Positions 1-6,970 of a stretch of 8,880 bases of DNA are shown piece after piece. The position numbers were made by a program, and so were the translations under genes. The notes under the pieces are model-generated. The model was not told the origin of the DNA. It saw only the letters and a list, made by a program, of their open reading frames with translations, and searched no databases. Within the stretch, counting starts at the first letter, position 1. The number at the start of each line of letters is the position of its first letter. The DNA is from Bacillota bacterium (lineage in GTDB: Bacteria > Bacillota > Clostridia > UBA1381), in the NCBI GenBank assembly GCA_021205715.1, contig JAJPXA010000208.1:1-8880 (forward strand). The letters run 5' to 3'.

Positions 1-42
1 TAACATTATACCACCGAATTTCGACATAGTCAAGCATAATAC

Positions 43-86
43 TGTTAAAATTTACAATATTGTGTAAATTGTCGGAAATTTTAACA
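43..86. repeat. Overlapping inverted repeats upstream of the lyase promoter
   Basis: Two dyads share this stretch. The outer one has 11-nt perfect arms, TGTTAAAATTT at 43-53 and AAATTTTAACA at 76-86, separated by 22 nt. The inner one has 8-nt perfect arms, AATTTACA at 49-56 and TGTAAATT at 63-70. A further 10-nt palindrome, ACAATATTGT, sits at 54-63. Bases 49-53 belong to both dyads, so the two cannot pair at once. The stems are AT-rich and no T-tract follows on either strand, which argues against an intrinsic terminator. The position, roughly 80-120 bases upstream of the predicted -10 box, would suit an activator or other operator. The regulator is unknown. Confidence 0.5.
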
Positions 87-140
87 AAAAGGCAATGATT
101 AACAAATCGGATTTTTAAAAGTTTTGTTTGTTTATATATC

Positions 141-169
141 TTTAAAGTTTCCCGCAATAAAGCTATAAT
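141..169 (+). promoter_or_regulatory. Predicted sigma-A-type promoter of the lyase operon
   Basis: A perfect -10 hexamer TATAAT lies at 164-169. The -35 position at 141-146 reads TTTAAA, which matches four of six bases of TTGACA, with an optimal 17-nt spacer. Transcription would start near base 176, leaving an untranslated leader of about 50 nt before the lyase start. The weak -35 fits a promoter that needs an activator, in keeping with the dyads further upstream. This is motif-based inference. The surrounding DNA is very AT-rich, so chance matches are easier than usual. Confidence 0.6.
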
Positions 170-210
170 AAAATAAGGAAGTAATTGTTACGGAGAAATC
201 ATAAAAAGAG

Positions 211-228
211 GGAGGATAAAATGAAATG
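211..228 (+). promoter_or_regulatory. Ribosome binding site with a two-codon ORF before the lyase start
   Basis: A strong GGAGG lies at 211-215. Two ATG codons follow. The one at 221 has a 5-nt spacer but reads ATG-AAA-TGA and stops at once. The one at 226 has a 10-nt spacer and opens the 1,103-codon lyase frame. The mini-ORF stop overlaps the lyase start (ATGA). Only the second ATG can make the protein, so the lyase start is set at 226. Confidence 0.7.
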
Positions 229-3200
229 AAAAAGAACGGAATTATCTCAATTTCGGCAGCCGCCGTTATGCTTATATCAAGCTTTGCGCCGGCGGCGCGC
301 GCGCAATTCGACGCGTACACGGACGATGACGGAATGACGCTCGGCTATTACACCGAAGCGGCGGACGCGGGCGAGAGAGAGGAAACGGAGGCTTTGTACG
401 CAAACAGACCGAAAAACGAGCGCCGGTTCGAATATCTCACGCGCGGACTTACTGCCGTGCCGTCGGAGGACGGAACGCTTGTAAGCTGGAGATTTTTGGG
501 TACGGACTCGGAGGATTTGACGTATAATCTTTACTGCAACGGCGAGAAGCTCAACAGCGAGCCGATAGAGCTTACCACGAACTTCTTTCACAAGGACGCG
601 CCGGCAAACGCGGTTTACACGCTCAAGGAGGTTGAAAACGGCGTCGAAAACGGCACGGAGGTCGAAACAACCGCTTGGAGCGACAGCTACATAGGCTTTA
701 AGGTCGAGGAGCGCGACGGATATAACATCGACGACGGCGCGGTTGCCGACCTTGACGGCGACGGCGAGTATGAGATTCTTTTAAGACGCATACCGAGTAT
801 GGACGTCGAAACGCGCACAACGTACCCGCTTATCGAGGCGTATAAAACGGACGGCACTCTTATGTGGACAATTGATATAGGCCCCAATGAGATTAACGAG
901 CATGACATAAACATAATGGCTTACGATTTTGACGGCGACGGTCGGTCGGAGGTCGTTCTTCGCTCGTTCGAGGGCACGACCGACGGCGCGGGGAACACCA
1001 TAGGCGACACCAACAGCGACGGTATCACCGATTACTCGCTTGACAGTGAAAACCTCGCGATATTTAAGGACAGACAATACATCGTTTCAACGCCGGAATT
1101 TTTGTCGGTTTACGACGGCGAAACCGGCGGCGAGATTGCGAGAACGGATTTGCTTCCGGAAAAGGAGCCGCTCTCGGAATGGTCGTATCAATACACCGAC
1201 ACCGGCAGGCTCACGAAGCGCGCGAGTCATTATTTATTCGGGCTCGCGTATCTTGACGGCGTTACACCGAGCATCGTAATGGTTCGCGGCGCGTGGGACA
1301 ACGTCCGCGCGGCGGCATGGCATATGGAGGACGGCGAACTTACCGTCGATTGGGTACACGAAACGGAAAACGTCGAGAATGTCGACAGCATTTGGGGCGC
1401 GTGCAATCATAATTTGGCGGTGCTTGACGTTGACTTCGACGGTAAGGACGAGATTATATCCGGCCCTATGGCGATTGACGACGACGGCAGTGAAATGTAC
1501 GCCGTAAAGGCGTATGACAACGACGGCACGGCTCAAAAGCTGCTCCACGGCGATGCGTTCGACGCGGCGAAAATGGATCCCGATTATGACGGCTACCTCG
1601 TATGGGCGTGCCACGAAACGTCGAATTTGCTCGCGAATATCGAGCTTCACGACGCGAGAACAGGTCAGGTGACCGAGGGATATTCGAAGAATAAGGACAC
1701 AGGCAGAAGCCGCGCGGCGGATATTGACCCGAATTACTCCGGCTTTGAGCTTTGGGGCTCGACCGGCACGGTGCCGCAGAACGTAAACGGCGAAAAGATT
1801 ACGGACGACGCGTGGAACAATATAACATACCGCGGCACCGACGGCACAATTTCGGACGGCACGTCGATACCGATGAATTTCAAGGTATACTGGGACGGCG
1901 ACCTGTTAAGCGAGCTTTTGGATAACGTTACGGTTTCAAAATGGAACTGGGAGGACAAGACGGTTGACGAGATATTCACCGCCGACGGATGCGCCTCGAA
2001 CAGCGGCACAAAGGCCGTACCCGTCGCGGCGGCGGATCTCTTCGGCGACTGGCGCGAGGAGATTGTGTTTAAAACCGAGGATGAAACGGAGATAAGAATT
2101 TATTCGACCGCGATTCCGACGCAGTACAGAATAACGACGCTTATGCACGACTCGTATTACAGAGCGTGCGTTGCGACGCAGAGCAACCACTATAATCAGC
2201 CGTCGAATCTTTCGTATTACCTCGGCGCGGAAACGACGAAAATTCCCGTGTTTGAGGGATATGTAATCGACCCGGACGGCAACAAGCTCACAAATCCCGA
2301 TTTAACGGGCGACCACGCGGCATACAAGCTGGGCGTCGGCGTAACCGGCTGGCTCGGCGCGTTAAGCGTGAAGCTCTTGATTGACTCACCGAACGCGTAT
2401 GTCGGAAACGAGATGGTGCAGATTGATGAGGACAACGACGCGGTTGTACCGGTTATCGAAAACGACAGAACACTCGTTCCCGTGCGCTTTATCGCGGAAA
2501 GTCTGGGAATGAATGTCGGGTATAACTACGACACGAGAGAAGTAACGCTTACCGGCAACGGTTATGACGTCAAAATGACGCTTGACGATACCGAGGTCAC
2601 GGTAAACGGCACAACCATGACGCTTGACGTTCCGGCAACGTCGGTCGAGGGACGCACCCTTGTTCCGGTTCGCGCTATCGCGGAAATGACCGGCAAGACA
2701 GTCGAGTGGGACGATGAAAACAGGCTCATATACATAGGCACATTCCAATTCTATAACCGCGCGAACGCGGAGGCATATGCCGAGGCGTTAAGAAACGGCG
2801 ACGCGGACGCGGTAATTCCGACGAATGCCTCGGGCGGCGCGGGCTTCATGCAGACCGCCGACGGCGCGGCGGCAACCGCAGAGCCGACAGCCGAAAAGCT
2901 CAGTGATTATACCGACGACAGCGGCGTAACCTGGGGCATTTACGTCGACGAGGACTACGAAAGCTATAATGTAGGCGATAACCCCGGCTGGGAGGGCACA
3001 AATCAGGCGTATCTCGACACGATTGCTGTCGCCTCGGGAAACGGCGGCAAGGTAATGCAGTTCGGCACGACCGCGAAGGGTAACCGCAATGCGATATACA
3101 CGCTCCCATCGGCAATGACGGGCAAAACGCGGATAGAGCTTGACTGGAACAACGGCAGTATCACAGGCGGCTCGTCCTACGGCGAGCTGCGGTTTGCGGA

Positions 3201-3537
3201 TTCGTCGAATAATGTATTTTTCGCCTTAAAGACAATGGCGGGGCAGGAAATGCAGTATTCCGCCGACGGCTCGATAGCGCAGGGCAATCTCGAAACGGAT
3301 TGGACAAATGTAGGCTCGGGCTTCAACGCTGAGGCGGCGTATCACATCGTAATCGAGGCTGATTTCGACGCGAAAACCTGCACCGCGACAATATCGAACG
3401 GCTCAAAATCCGCGGCAATTTCAAGCACCTTTACCAACGCGTCGAATTTTGACGCGGTCGAGGTTTTGGCGGTAAGAATAGACAAAAACTGGACGTGGAC
3501 AACATGGATTGACAACTTGAAAATAGGAATGAGATAA
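226..3537 (+). CDS. Secreted rhamnogalacturonan lyase, polysaccharide lyase family 11, with stalk domain and extra C-terminal module
   Basis: The product should cut the rhamnogalacturonan-I backbone by beta-elimination outside the cell. Residues 1-26 form a signal peptide (basic start, hydrophobic core, A-R-A before Q27) with no lipobox. Residues about 66-670 resemble YesW/YesX lyases. They begin with E-Y-L-T-R-G-L (69-75) and V-S-W-R-F-L-G (86-92). They contain propeller-type calcium loops at D175-L-D-G-D-G-E181, D234-F-D-G-D-G and D401-V-D-F-D-G. They end with H-Y-N-Q-P (655-659) and Y-Y-L-G (664-667). Residues about 718-838 are a copper amine oxidase N-terminal stalk domain with two R-T-L-V-P-V-R motifs (748-754 and 810-816). 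After a Gly/Ala-rich linker, residues about 908-1103 form a beta-rich module that may bind sugar (inference). YesW and YesX are roughly 610-620 residues, so nearly half of this protein is accessory. It has no LPXTG or SLH anchor. The family call is firm; endo versus exo action cannot be told. It is the first gene of a three-gene operon. Confidence 0.92.
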   Translation: MKKNGIISISAAAVMLISSFAPAARAQFDAYTDDDGMTLGYYTEAADAGEREETEALYANRPKNERRFEYLTRGLTAVPSEDGTLVSWRFLGTDSEDLTYNLYCNGEKLNSEPIELTTNFFHKDAPANAVYTLKEVENGVENGTEVETTAWSDSYIGFKVEERDGYNIDDGAVADLDGDGEYEILLRRIPSMDVETRTTYPLIEAYKTDGTLMWTIDIGPNEINEHDINIMAYDFDGDGRSEVVLRSFEGTTDGAGNTIGDTNSDGITDYSLDSENLAIFKDRQYIVSTPEFLSVYDGETGGEIARTDLLPEKEPLSEWSYQYTDTGRLTKRASHYLFGLAYLDGVTPSIVMVRGAWDNVRAAAWHMEDGELTVDWVHETENVENVDSIWGACNHNLAVLDVDFDGKDEIISGPMAIDDDGSEMYAVKAYDNDGTAQKLLHGDAFDAAKMDPDYDGYLVWACHETSNLLANIELHDARTGQVTEGYSKNKDTGRSRAADIDPNYSGFELWGSTGTVPQNVNGEKITDDAWNNITYRGTDGTISDGTSIPMNFKVYWDGDLLSELLDNVTVSKWNWEDKTVDEIFTADGCASNSGTKAVPVAAADLFGDWREEIVFKTEDETEIRIYSTAIPTQYRITTLMHDSYYRACVATQSNHYNQPSNLSYYLGAETTKIPVFEGYVIDPDGNKLTNPDLTGDHAAYKLGVGVTGWLGALSVKLLIDSPNAYVGNEMVQIDEDNDAVVPVIENDRTLVPVRFIAESLGMNVGYNYDTREVTLTGNGYDVKMTLDDTEVTVNGTTMTLDVPATSVEGRTLVPVRAIAEMTGKTVEWDDENRLIYIGTFQFYNRANAEAYAEALRNGDADAVIPTNASGGAGFMQTADGAAATAEPTAEKLSDYTDDSGVTWGIYVDEDYESYNVGDNPGWEGTNQAYLDTIAVASGNGGKVMQFGTTAKGNRNAIYTLPSAMTGKTRIELDWNNGSITGGSSYGELRFADSSNNVFFALKTMAGQEMQYSADGSIAQGNLETDWTNVGSGFNAEAAYHIVIEADFDAKTCTATISNGSKSAAISSTFTNASNFDAVEVLAVRIDKNWTWTTWIDNLKIGMR

Positions 3538-3538
3538 T

Positions 3539-4324
3539 ATGATTGCAATAATAGCGGCAACGGCGCTTTTTGCCTCGATTATCGGGGCGGTTATAGGCAT
3601 AGGCGGCGGCGTTATAATAAAGCCCGTGCTTGATATGATGGGCGTTATGAGCGTCGCGGAGGCGAGCTTCTTATCGGGCGCGACGGTGCTTTGTATGAGC
3701 GCGTACTCGGTTATAAAAAACAGCGTTTCGAAAACGCAGACGCTCGATATGAAAACGGCGCTCGCGCTGTCGCTCGGCGCGGCGGCGGGCGGAATTGCCG
3801 GAAAGCAGATATTTTCGTATATTTCGGGATTGTTCACAAATTCCGACACGGTCGGAGCGGTTCAGGCGGCGGCGCTTTTCGCGCTGACCGCCTTGACGCT
3901 CGTATACACGCTGAAAACGGACAACATCAAAACGCGGCATATTAAAAACGGCGCGGTATCGGCGGCGGGCGGATTGTTTTTGGGCATATGCTCGTCATTT
4001 TTGGGCATCGGCGGCGGGCCGATAAACATTATGATTTTGTCGTATCTGTTTTCGTTCGACGCGAAAACCACGGCGATGTACTCGCTGTTTATAATTATGG
4101 TGTCGCAGATTGCCTCGATTGTATTGCAGGTCGTAACCGCGAGCGTGCCGCCGTTTTCGCCGGCTGTTTTGGCGGTTATGGCGGTGTGCGCGGTTTTGGG
4201 CGGCATAATCGGCAGATTTATAAACTCGAAAATCGACAATAAAAGGGTTGACAAGCTGTTTATCGTTATGATAGCGCTGATAATGTGCATTTGCGCGTAT
4301 AACTTTTGCAGATTTGCTTTATGA
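3539..4324 (+). CDS. TauE/SafE (TSUP) family membrane permease
   Basis: This 261-residue integral membrane protein carries the two-fold repeat of the TauE/SafE family. G-I-G-G-G occurs at 20-24 near the N-terminus and again at 156-160, followed by P, at the start of the second half. Hydrophobic stretches suggest about seven to eight membrane spans, and the length is normal for the family. Known members move small anions such as sulfite, sulfoacetate and other organic acids, usually outward. The substrate here cannot be read from the sequence. The start is one base after the lyase stop (TAA, T, ATG). A weak AGGA lies at 3525-3528, inside the end of the lyase gene, so translation is probably coupled to the lyase. 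Such a transporter is not part of the Bacillus yes locus. Its placement suggests export of a small acid released by pectin breakdown, but it could equally be unrelated to sugar use. Confidence 0.85.
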   Translation: MIAIIAATALFASIIGAVIGIGGGVIIKPVLDMMGVMSVAEASFLSGATVLCMSAYSVIKNSVSKTQTLDMKTALALSLGAAAGGIAGKQIFSYISGLFTNSDTVGAVQAAALFALTALTLVYTLKTDNIKTRHIKNGAVSAAGGLFLGICSSFLGIGGGPINIMILSYLFSFDAKTTAMYSLFIIMVSQIASIVLQVVTASVPPFSPAVLAVMAVCAVLGGIIGRFINSKIDNKRVDKLFIVMIALIMCICAYNFCRFAL

Positions 4325-4345
4325 ATTTGAAAGGGAGAATCAGAA

Positions 4346-5011
4346 ATGGAAAAGAAATTGATATATGACAATCCGCTCTCGTGCGCGGAGGACGTTAACG
4401 GCTTTCGTATGGAGGGAAGCGCCGAGGTTTATTTTGAGAACGGCAAAATGCGGATGAAAAACACAATGGATCCCGCGCTCGGGCAGAAGTCGAATTTTGT
4501 GTATTGGTGCGGCGAGGACTTCCCGTCGGATGTCGCGATAAAGTGGGATTTTCGACCGATTGAGGAGCCGGGGCTTGCGATTATGTTTTTCTCGGCAAAG
4601 GGCGTGAATGGCGAGGATCTGTTTTCGCCGGAGCTTGCGCCGCGCGACGGACAGTATAATCTGTATCACAGCGGCGATATAAACGCGTATCACGTTTCGT
4701 ATTTCCGCAGAAAATGGGATGAGGAACGCGCGTTTCACACCTGCAATCTGAGGAAAAGCAAGGGATTTCATCTTGTGACGCAGGGCGGCGACCCGATACC
4801 CAACCCCGAGGACGCGAAAGAGAGCTATCATATAACCGTGTCGAAATACAAGGGCAAAATCGATTTTTCGATTGACGACCTGCTCGTGTTCTCGTGGCAG
4901 GACGACGGCAAAACCTACGGCGAGGTTTTGGGCGGCGGCAAAATAGGCTTCCGCCAAATGGCTCCGCTGATAGGCGAATATTCAAACCTCAAGGTGTATG
5001 AATTAATTTGA
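4346..5011 (+). CDS. yesU: YesU-like protein (DUF1961), galectin-like fold, role unknown
   Basis: This 221-residue protein resembles Bacillus subtilis YesU (about 220 residues), a DUF1961 protein whose structure has a galectin-like beta-sandwich. I recognise the conserved core Y-H-S-G-D-I-N (107-113), S-Y-F-R-R-K (118-123), the T-C-N-L-R-K segment (132-137), G-F-H-L (140-143) and G-K-I-G-F-R-Q-M (198-205). No signal peptide or membrane segment is visible, so it should be cytoplasmic. In Bacillus it lies in the yes operon beside the rhamnogalacturonan lyases, which matches the arrangement here and supports the pathway assignment. Its biochemical activity is not established; handling of imported oligosaccharides is a reasonable guess. 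The start at 4346 has GGGAG at 4333-4337 with an 8-nt spacer, 21 nt after the permease stop. It is the last gene of the plus-strand operon. Confidence 0.85.
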   Translation: MEKKLIYDNPLSCAEDVNGFRMEGSAEVYFENGKMRMKNTMDPALGQKSNFVYWCGEDFPSDVAIKWDFRPIEEPGLAIMFFSAKGVNGEDLFSPELAPRDGQYNLYHSGDINAYHVSYFRRKWDEERAFHTCNLRKSKGFHLVTQGGDPIPNPEDAKESYHITVSKYKGKIDFSIDDLLVFSWQDDGKTYGEVLGGGKIGFRQMAPLIGEYSNLKVYELI

Positions 5012-5079
5012 GTTTTATCCAACGGCATATTTAAACGAACGTCTTTATGCTCGTTTGCATTAACCGTGATTTTTAACGC

Positions 5080-5111
5080 AAAAAAGCCGCTGCATTTGCA
5101 GCGGCTTTTTT
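5080..5111. terminator. Bidirectional intrinsic terminator between convergent operons
   Basis: A GC-rich stem, GCCGCTGC at 5086-5093 paired with GCAGCGGC at 5098-5105, closes on an ATTT loop. It is flanked by six A at 5080-5085 and six T at 5106-5111. On the plus strand it ends the lyase-permease-YesU transcript, about 70 nt after the YesU stop. On the minus strand the A tract becomes a T tract, so it also ends the transporter transcript, 13 nt after the binding-protein stop. The symmetry makes this a textbook shared terminator. Confidence 0.95.
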
Positions 5112-5124
5112 ATTACAGCCTTAA

Positions 5125-6936
5125 TTATTCTTCTTCAGTTTCCGGCTTGGTAGCATCCTCTTGCGAGAACTGCGCTATTTCCGCGTCTGTGAGCCAGGTG
5201 TAAACACCTCTCTCGTACTGAAGTCTGTGGTTATCCTCTTTAATGGATTCATCCGTTACGGGGTCTGTATCCTCTCTATAGGATTCGTTCATTTCTTCGA
5301 TAACCTTTTGTCCGCCCTGTTCGAGCCAACGATCGCGTTCCGCGTACCAATCATCCAAATCGATAGCGCCGGAGATATACTTAACCGTCGCCGCGTTCAT
5401 AATCGCGTCAAGCTGTGTCGAATGGCGTGAATATGTGGCGGATACATACGCTTCGGCAACGTTCGGAACCTTATAAAGCTCGTTATCGTCATAAACCTGG
5501 TCAGTCTTCTTAGCAACCTCAACGGTGTAATATGTTGTCAGACCTGTGTCAACAAATCCCATCGCAAACTGGTTAAGGTCAGCATATTCGGATGTTCTTG
5601 CCGTTTCGGTACTCTTTACCGCCGATTCCGTTCCGTCGGGGTTAGTTATTCTCGCATAATGCGTGCCCTCGGGATATACAACCGTGGTTGTTGAGCCGTC
5701 GTCATCCGTTATGGTTTCGTAGCTCTCACCCTCAATACCGTAGTTCAGAAGGTCGGTAATATACGTATCGTTGCAGTGGTCAAGCAAGGAAAGAAGCAAG
5801 TCGCGCTGTTCCTCGTTTTCAACACTTGCGGTCGGAAGTACGAAATATCCGGAATAACCCGTTGTCGGGTATGTTCTCGGCTCGGTGTTCTCGTCCTTTG
5901 TAACGTATCCGAACAAGTCTACTCTCGCTTCCGGAATAAGCTCCTCGATGCTTGCCGCTACACGTCTTGCACGGTCGGCAACGTCGATGATAACGCCCGC
6001 CTGTCCGAGAAGGAACGGCTGGTTCCAGTTATCCGAGCTGAATGTGTCCATATCCTTATTTATAACACCGTCAGCCTTCCATTGACGCATCATAGTAAGC
6101 GTTTCAACATATTCTTCGAACATATAATCCGGCTCAATTTGGTCGGTTTCCTCATTATAACCCCAAGCGTTCGGAGCGCCGTTCCATACCGCGAGGTTGT
6201 CAAGCGGGCCCGCAAGATAGTCACCGCCGGCAACTATCATACCGTATGTATCGTCCTCACCGTTGTTGTCCGGGTCATCCTCCTTGAACGCGTAAAGCAT
6301 TTCCTCAAATTCAGCCATTGTAAGATTGTCTATATGGCTCGAATCGAAGCTCAAATCACCCTTTTCGTAAAGGTTATCAATCCAGTCCGCGCGAACCGTA
6401 ACACCGGCACGACCCACGGTACGCGGTCTGTAAACACCGTATACGCGTCCGTCGATTGAAATGTTATGATTTACCATATCGTCGGTTTGAGCGAGGTTGG
6501 GGTATTTATATACCAGCTCGCCGTTTTCGTCCGTCGTGGTAGCCTTAAGCTCATCCGTCAAATCCCAGAAGCTTCCCGCTCTTGAGTTCTGAATAATCGT
6601 GGATGTCCTGTCGGTTATAAGCATAATATGGGGCCAGTTGCTCGAACCCATAGCCGCCGTAACCTTTTCCGAATAGTTTGTATTCGCCGCCCACTTAAAG
6701 TGAATCGTAAGCGATTCCAAATCCATTACATCTCTTAAATAATCCACCATTGCCTGAACAACCGGACTGCTCTCGTCCGCCGAGCTTGTGTTGAACGACG
6801 GAAGCATTATTGTTATTTCCGGATTTTTAAGGTCGTCAATCGGTGCGATGCTTGAACAGCTTGTAAGACCTACAGATGTTACAAGCGTTGCCGCCGCAAG
6901 AGCCGCGGTGGCAATTCTTTTCCAAATTTTATTCAT
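5125..6936 (-). CDS. Extracellular solute-binding lipoprotein of a carbohydrate ABC transporter (LplA/YtcQ type)
   Basis: This is the substrate-capturing lipoprotein of the ABC importer encoded just upstream on the same strand. The N-terminus is basic, then hydrophobic, and ends in the lipobox L-T-S-C, giving lipid attachment at Cys27. The mature part has features of family-1 sugar-binding proteins: an early beta-strand I-T-I-M-L-P-S-F after the N-P-E turn, a D-Y-L-A-G-P-L segment, and an acidic tail. I chose the ATG at 6936, giving 603 residues, because AGGAGG lies 9 nt upstream (cctcct at 6946-6951 on the plus strand). The in-frame ATG at 6957 has no such site and would place AGGAGG inside the gene. 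At about 600 residues it is larger than LplA or YtcQ (about 500 residues). Neighbours suggest rhamnogalacturonan oligosaccharides as ligand; this is inference, and other complex glycans are possible. Confidence 0.88.
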   Translation of the reverse strand: MNKIWKRIATAALAAATLVTSVGLTSCSSIAPIDDLKNPEITIMLPSFNTSSADESSPVVQAMVDYLRDVMDLESLTIHFKWAANTNYSEKVTAAMGSSNWPHIMLITDRTSTIIQNSRAGSFWDLTDELKATTTDENGELVYKYPNLAQTDDMVNHNISIDGRVYGVYRPRTVGRAGVTVRADWIDNLYEKGDLSFDSSHIDNLTMAEFEEMLYAFKEDDPDNNGEDDTYGMIVAGGDYLAGPLDNLAVWNGAPNAWGYNEETDQIEPDYMFEEYVETLTMMRQWKADGVINKDMDTFSSDNWNQPFLLGQAGVIIDVADRARRVAASIEELIPEARVDLFGYVTKDENTEPRTYPTTGYSGYFVLPTASVENEEQRDLLLSLLDHCNDTYITDLLNYGIEGESYETITDDDGSTTTVVYPEGTHYARITNPDGTESAVKSTETARTSEYADLNQFAMGFVDTGLTTYYTVEVAKKTDQVYDDNELYKVPNVAEAYVSATYSRHSTQLDAIMNAATVKYISGAIDLDDWYAERDRWLEQGGQKVIEEMNESYREDTDPVTDESIKEDNHRLQYERGVYTWLTDAEIAQFSQEDATKPETEEE

Positions 6937-6945
6937 CAATTCATT

Positions 6946-6951
6946 CCTCCT
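6946..6951 (-). promoter_or_regulatory. Ribosome binding site that fixes the binding-protein start
   Basis: Read on the minus strand this is a perfect AGGAGG, 9 nt before the ATG at 6936-6934. The alternative in-frame ATG at 6957-6955 lies upstream of this motif and has only AT-rich sequence before it. The site lies between the upstream permease stop at 6971 and the chosen start, as expected within an operon. Confidence 0.8.
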
Positions 6952-6970
6952 ATTCATCAGATATTTTCAA

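Noticed and set aside
1..225. A possible riboswitch or structured RNA in the leader
   Set aside because: The predicted transcript leader is only about 50 nt, and I see no conserved riboswitch core or attenuator hairpin with a T-tract.
1234..1650. A 138-codon minus-strand open frame inside the lyase gene
   Set aside because: It runs opposite the catalytic domain, whose family motifs continue unbroken through this region, so it is a shadow of the lyase.
4340..4957. A 205-codon open frame on the minus strand opposite the YesU-like gene
   Set aside because: It lies wholly opposite a recognisable gene, has an odd Arg/His-rich composition, resembles no family I know, and arises from codon bias that avoids stops on the opposite strand.
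5033..5056. A small inverted repeat (AAACGA and TCGTTT) between the YesU-like gene and the terminator
   Set aside because: The arms are only 6 nt with a 12-nt loop and no T-tract. The strong hairpin at 5080-5111 already explains termination.
5776..6459. A 227-codon plus-strand open frame opposite the binding-protein gene
   Set aside because: It is antisense to a clear coding gene, is rich in Arg, Val and Cys in no recognisable pattern, and shows no domain.
6934..6944. A two-codon ORF (ATG-AAT-TGA) ahead of the binding-protein start, similar to that before the lyase
   Set aside because: Its ATG is only 1 nt from GGAGG, too close for efficient initiation, so the likeness to the lyase leader is probably chance in AT-rich DNA.
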